7,854 bases of DNA from Erysipelotrichaceae bacterium (lineage in GTDB: Bacteria; Bacillota_I; Bacilli_A; Erysipelotrichales; Erysipelotrichaceae). Every line of letters starts with the position of its first letter. The stretch's first letter is position 1. Both the position numbers and the translations under genes were made by a program. Positions 6,934 to 7,854 of this stretch are shown here, piece by piece. Below the pieces are notes generated by a model. It was given only the letters and a program-made list of their open reading frames with translations. It did no database searches and was not told the origin of the DNA. The stretch lies in NCBI GenBank assembly GCA_016302195.1, contig JAEDOA010000069.1, positions 1 to 7,854 of the forward strand. The letters are read 5' to 3'.

Positions 6934-7719
6934 ATGGATTTTGAGGTTACATTAGGATTGTTAATTCCATTTTTAGGAACTTGTCTTGGCTCTATCTGTG
7001 TATATTTTATGCGTAATGAGCTAAGTGAACATATTCAAAAAATACTGACCGGTTTTGCGGCAGGAGTTATGATGGCAGCTAGTATTTTTTCACTTTTAAT
7101 ACCTTCAATTCAACAGGAAAGTGAAATGGGAAAATGGTCAGTCATGCCGGCTTTTGTTGGATTATGGTTGGGCGTATTATTTTTATTATTAATCGATACA
7201 ATAGTTCCTCACTTACACAAATTTGCCCAGCAGAGCGAAGGAATTAAAAAAGATTCTTTATCCAAACAAATGATGATGCTATTAGCTGTAGCGATTCACA
7301 ACATTCCTGAAGGTATGGCGGTTGGGGTTGTGTTTGCTGGATATTTGCAGGGAAATGTTTACTTATCTTTCACAGCAGCATTATCACTTTCAATAGGTAT
7401 CGCAATTCAGAATTTTCCAGAAGGAGCAATTGTATCAATGCCAATGCATTCAAAGGGATTAAGCAAGAATAAAGCTTGTTTTTACGGCATATTATCAGGA
7501 ATAGTTGAGCCATTAGGAGCAATACTAACCATCTGTTTCTCATCTGTAATAGTTCCCGCTTTACCTTATCTTTTAGGATTTGCGGCAGGAGCTATGATTT
7601 ACGTAGTTGTTGAAGAATTGATTCCTGAAATGATGCATGGAAACCATTCTAACTGGGCTACAATCTTTTTCTCAGTTGGATTTAGCCTTATGATGGTTTT
7701 GGATGTAGCATTAGGTTAA
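6934..7719 (+). CDS. ZIP-family divalent metal transporter (GufA/ZupT type)
   Basis: This cytoplasmic-membrane carrier brings divalent metals, typically zinc and often also iron or manganese, into the cell. The 261 residues hold eight hydrophobic segments (about 5-25, 37-57, 72-92, 112-137, 145-170, 182-205, 208-232, 242-260), the ZIP topology. The two metal-binding helices are clear: HNIPEG at 122-127 (H122, N123, E126) in segment 4 and QNFPEG at 159-164 (N160, E163) in segment 5. GIVEPLGA at 189-196 and the GFAAGAMIYVVVEELIPE region at 215-232 are typical of the GufA branch. The loop between segments 3 and 4 is short and has HLH at 93-95 rather than a long histidine-rich stretch. The ATG at 6934 follows AAGGAG (6920-6925). 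It lies 41 bases after the PNP gene. Metal preference cannot be fixed from sequence, so I give no ZupT symbol. No clear terminator follows before the tRNA gene. Confidence 0.92.
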   Translation: MDFEVTLGLLIPFLGTCLGSICVYFMRNELSEHIQKILTGFAAGVMMAASIFSLLIPSIQQESEMGKWSVMPAFVGLWLGVLFLLLIDTIVPHLHKFAQQSEGIKKDSLSKQMMMLLAVAIHNIPEGMAVGVVFAGYLQGNVYLSFTAALSLSIGIAIQNFPEGAIVSMPMHSKGLSKNKACFYGILSGIVEPLGAILTICFSSVIVPALPYLLGFAAGAMIYVVVEELIPEMMHGNHSNWATIFFSVGFSLMMVLDVALG

Positions 7720-7726
7720 AAATCTA

Positions 7727-7755
7727 TTTACAAATAAACAAAAATAGTTTATTAT
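7727..7755 (+). promoter_or_regulatory. Promoter of tRNA-His
   Basis: TTTACA (7727-7732), a 17-base spacer and TATTAT (7750-7755) lie between the ZIP stop codon and the tRNA. Transcription would start near 7762, about 4 bases before the mature tRNA 5' end, so the precursor needs only minimal 5' trimming. A weak A/T hairpin (7733-7739 with 7747-7753) overlaps the -10 but has no GC core and is not a terminator. Confidence 0.65.
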
Positions 7756-7765
7756 AAATAGGCAT

Positions 7766-7843
7766 GGCGGTTATGGTGAAGTTGGTTAACACTCTGGATT
7801 GTGGCTCCAGCACTCAGGGGTTCGAGTCCCCTTAATCGCCCCA
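7766..7843 (+). tRNA. tRNA-His (anticodon GUG), with encoded G-1 and CCA
   Basis: A complete cloverleaf is visible. The acceptor stem is 7767-7773 with 7833-7839 (one G-U pair), the D stem 7776-7778 with 7790-7792, and the anticodon stem 7794-7798 with 7806-7810 around the loop TTGTGGC. The anticodon GTG at 7801-7803 reads both histidine codons. The T arm is 7816-7820 with 7828-7832 around TTCGAGT. The extra G-1 at 7766 opposite discriminator C73 (7840) is the identity feature of tRNA-His recognised by histidyl-tRNA synthetase. CCA (7841-7843) is encoded. Only 11 bases follow in the window, so whether this is the first of a tRNA cluster or a lone gene cannot be seen. Confidence 0.97.
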
Positions 7844-7854
7844 TATTGAAAGAA

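Noticed and set aside
7724..7753. A/T-rich hairpins between the ZIP gene and tRNA-His as a terminator
   Set aside because: The stems (7 bp or less) contain almost no G-C pairs and are not followed by a clear T run; the region is better explained as the tRNA promoter.

Overview
This is an AT-rich stretch of bacterial chromosome made mostly of housekeeping genes, densely packed and with almost no accessory content. The A/T-rich codon use, strong purine-rich ribosome binding sites, Gram-positive-type extended -10 promoters and protein sequences point to a low-GC member of the Bacillota. My best guess is the Erysipelotrichia or a relative near the Mollicutes. TGA is a real stop (it ends the small membrane protein at 1790-1792) and tryptophans are TGG, so this is not a Mycoplasma-type code. 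The species cannot be named from the sequence.

Layout. At the left edge rpsT (ribosomal protein bS20) lies on the minus strand with its own promoter and terminator. Divergent from it is a tight plus-strand operon: fmt (Met-tRNA formyltransferase), an unrecognised polytopic membrane protein of 153 aa, lepA (elongation factor 4), a one-domain MazG-like pyrophosphohydrolase, and hemW (radical SAM, HemN-like). Gaps within it run from a 7-base spacer to an 11-base overlap, so co-transcription and translational coupling are likely. rpsO (uS15) follows. A good promoter lies inside the 3' end of hemW, and the roughly 80-base leader can fold into a long hairpin that looks like an autoregulatory r-protein leader. 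rpsO ends in a strong terminator facing the terminator of the convergent yfcE-like phosphodiesterase gene, whose hairpin overlaps its own stop codon.

From about 5977 to 6046 a compact, nearly symmetric intergenic region carries two outward-facing, identical extended -10 elements. They drive yfcE (minus) and a trimeric-type purine nucleoside phosphorylase (plus). A ZIP-family metal transporter of the GufA/ZupT type follows, and then a complete tRNA-His(GUG) with encoded G-1 and CCA, a few bases downstream of its own promoter.

Functionally the left two thirds concern translation: initiator tRNA formylation, ribosomal proteins S20 and S15, EF4, and tRNA-His at the far end. Nucleotide clean-up or salvage (MazG-like, PNP) and metal/cofactor handling (HemW, ZIP) are interspersed. 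I found no CRISPR array, insertion sequence, phage gene or defence system. The items most worth a second look are the rpsO leader, the symmetric yfcE/PNP promoter region and the unrecognised membrane protein between fmt and lepA.
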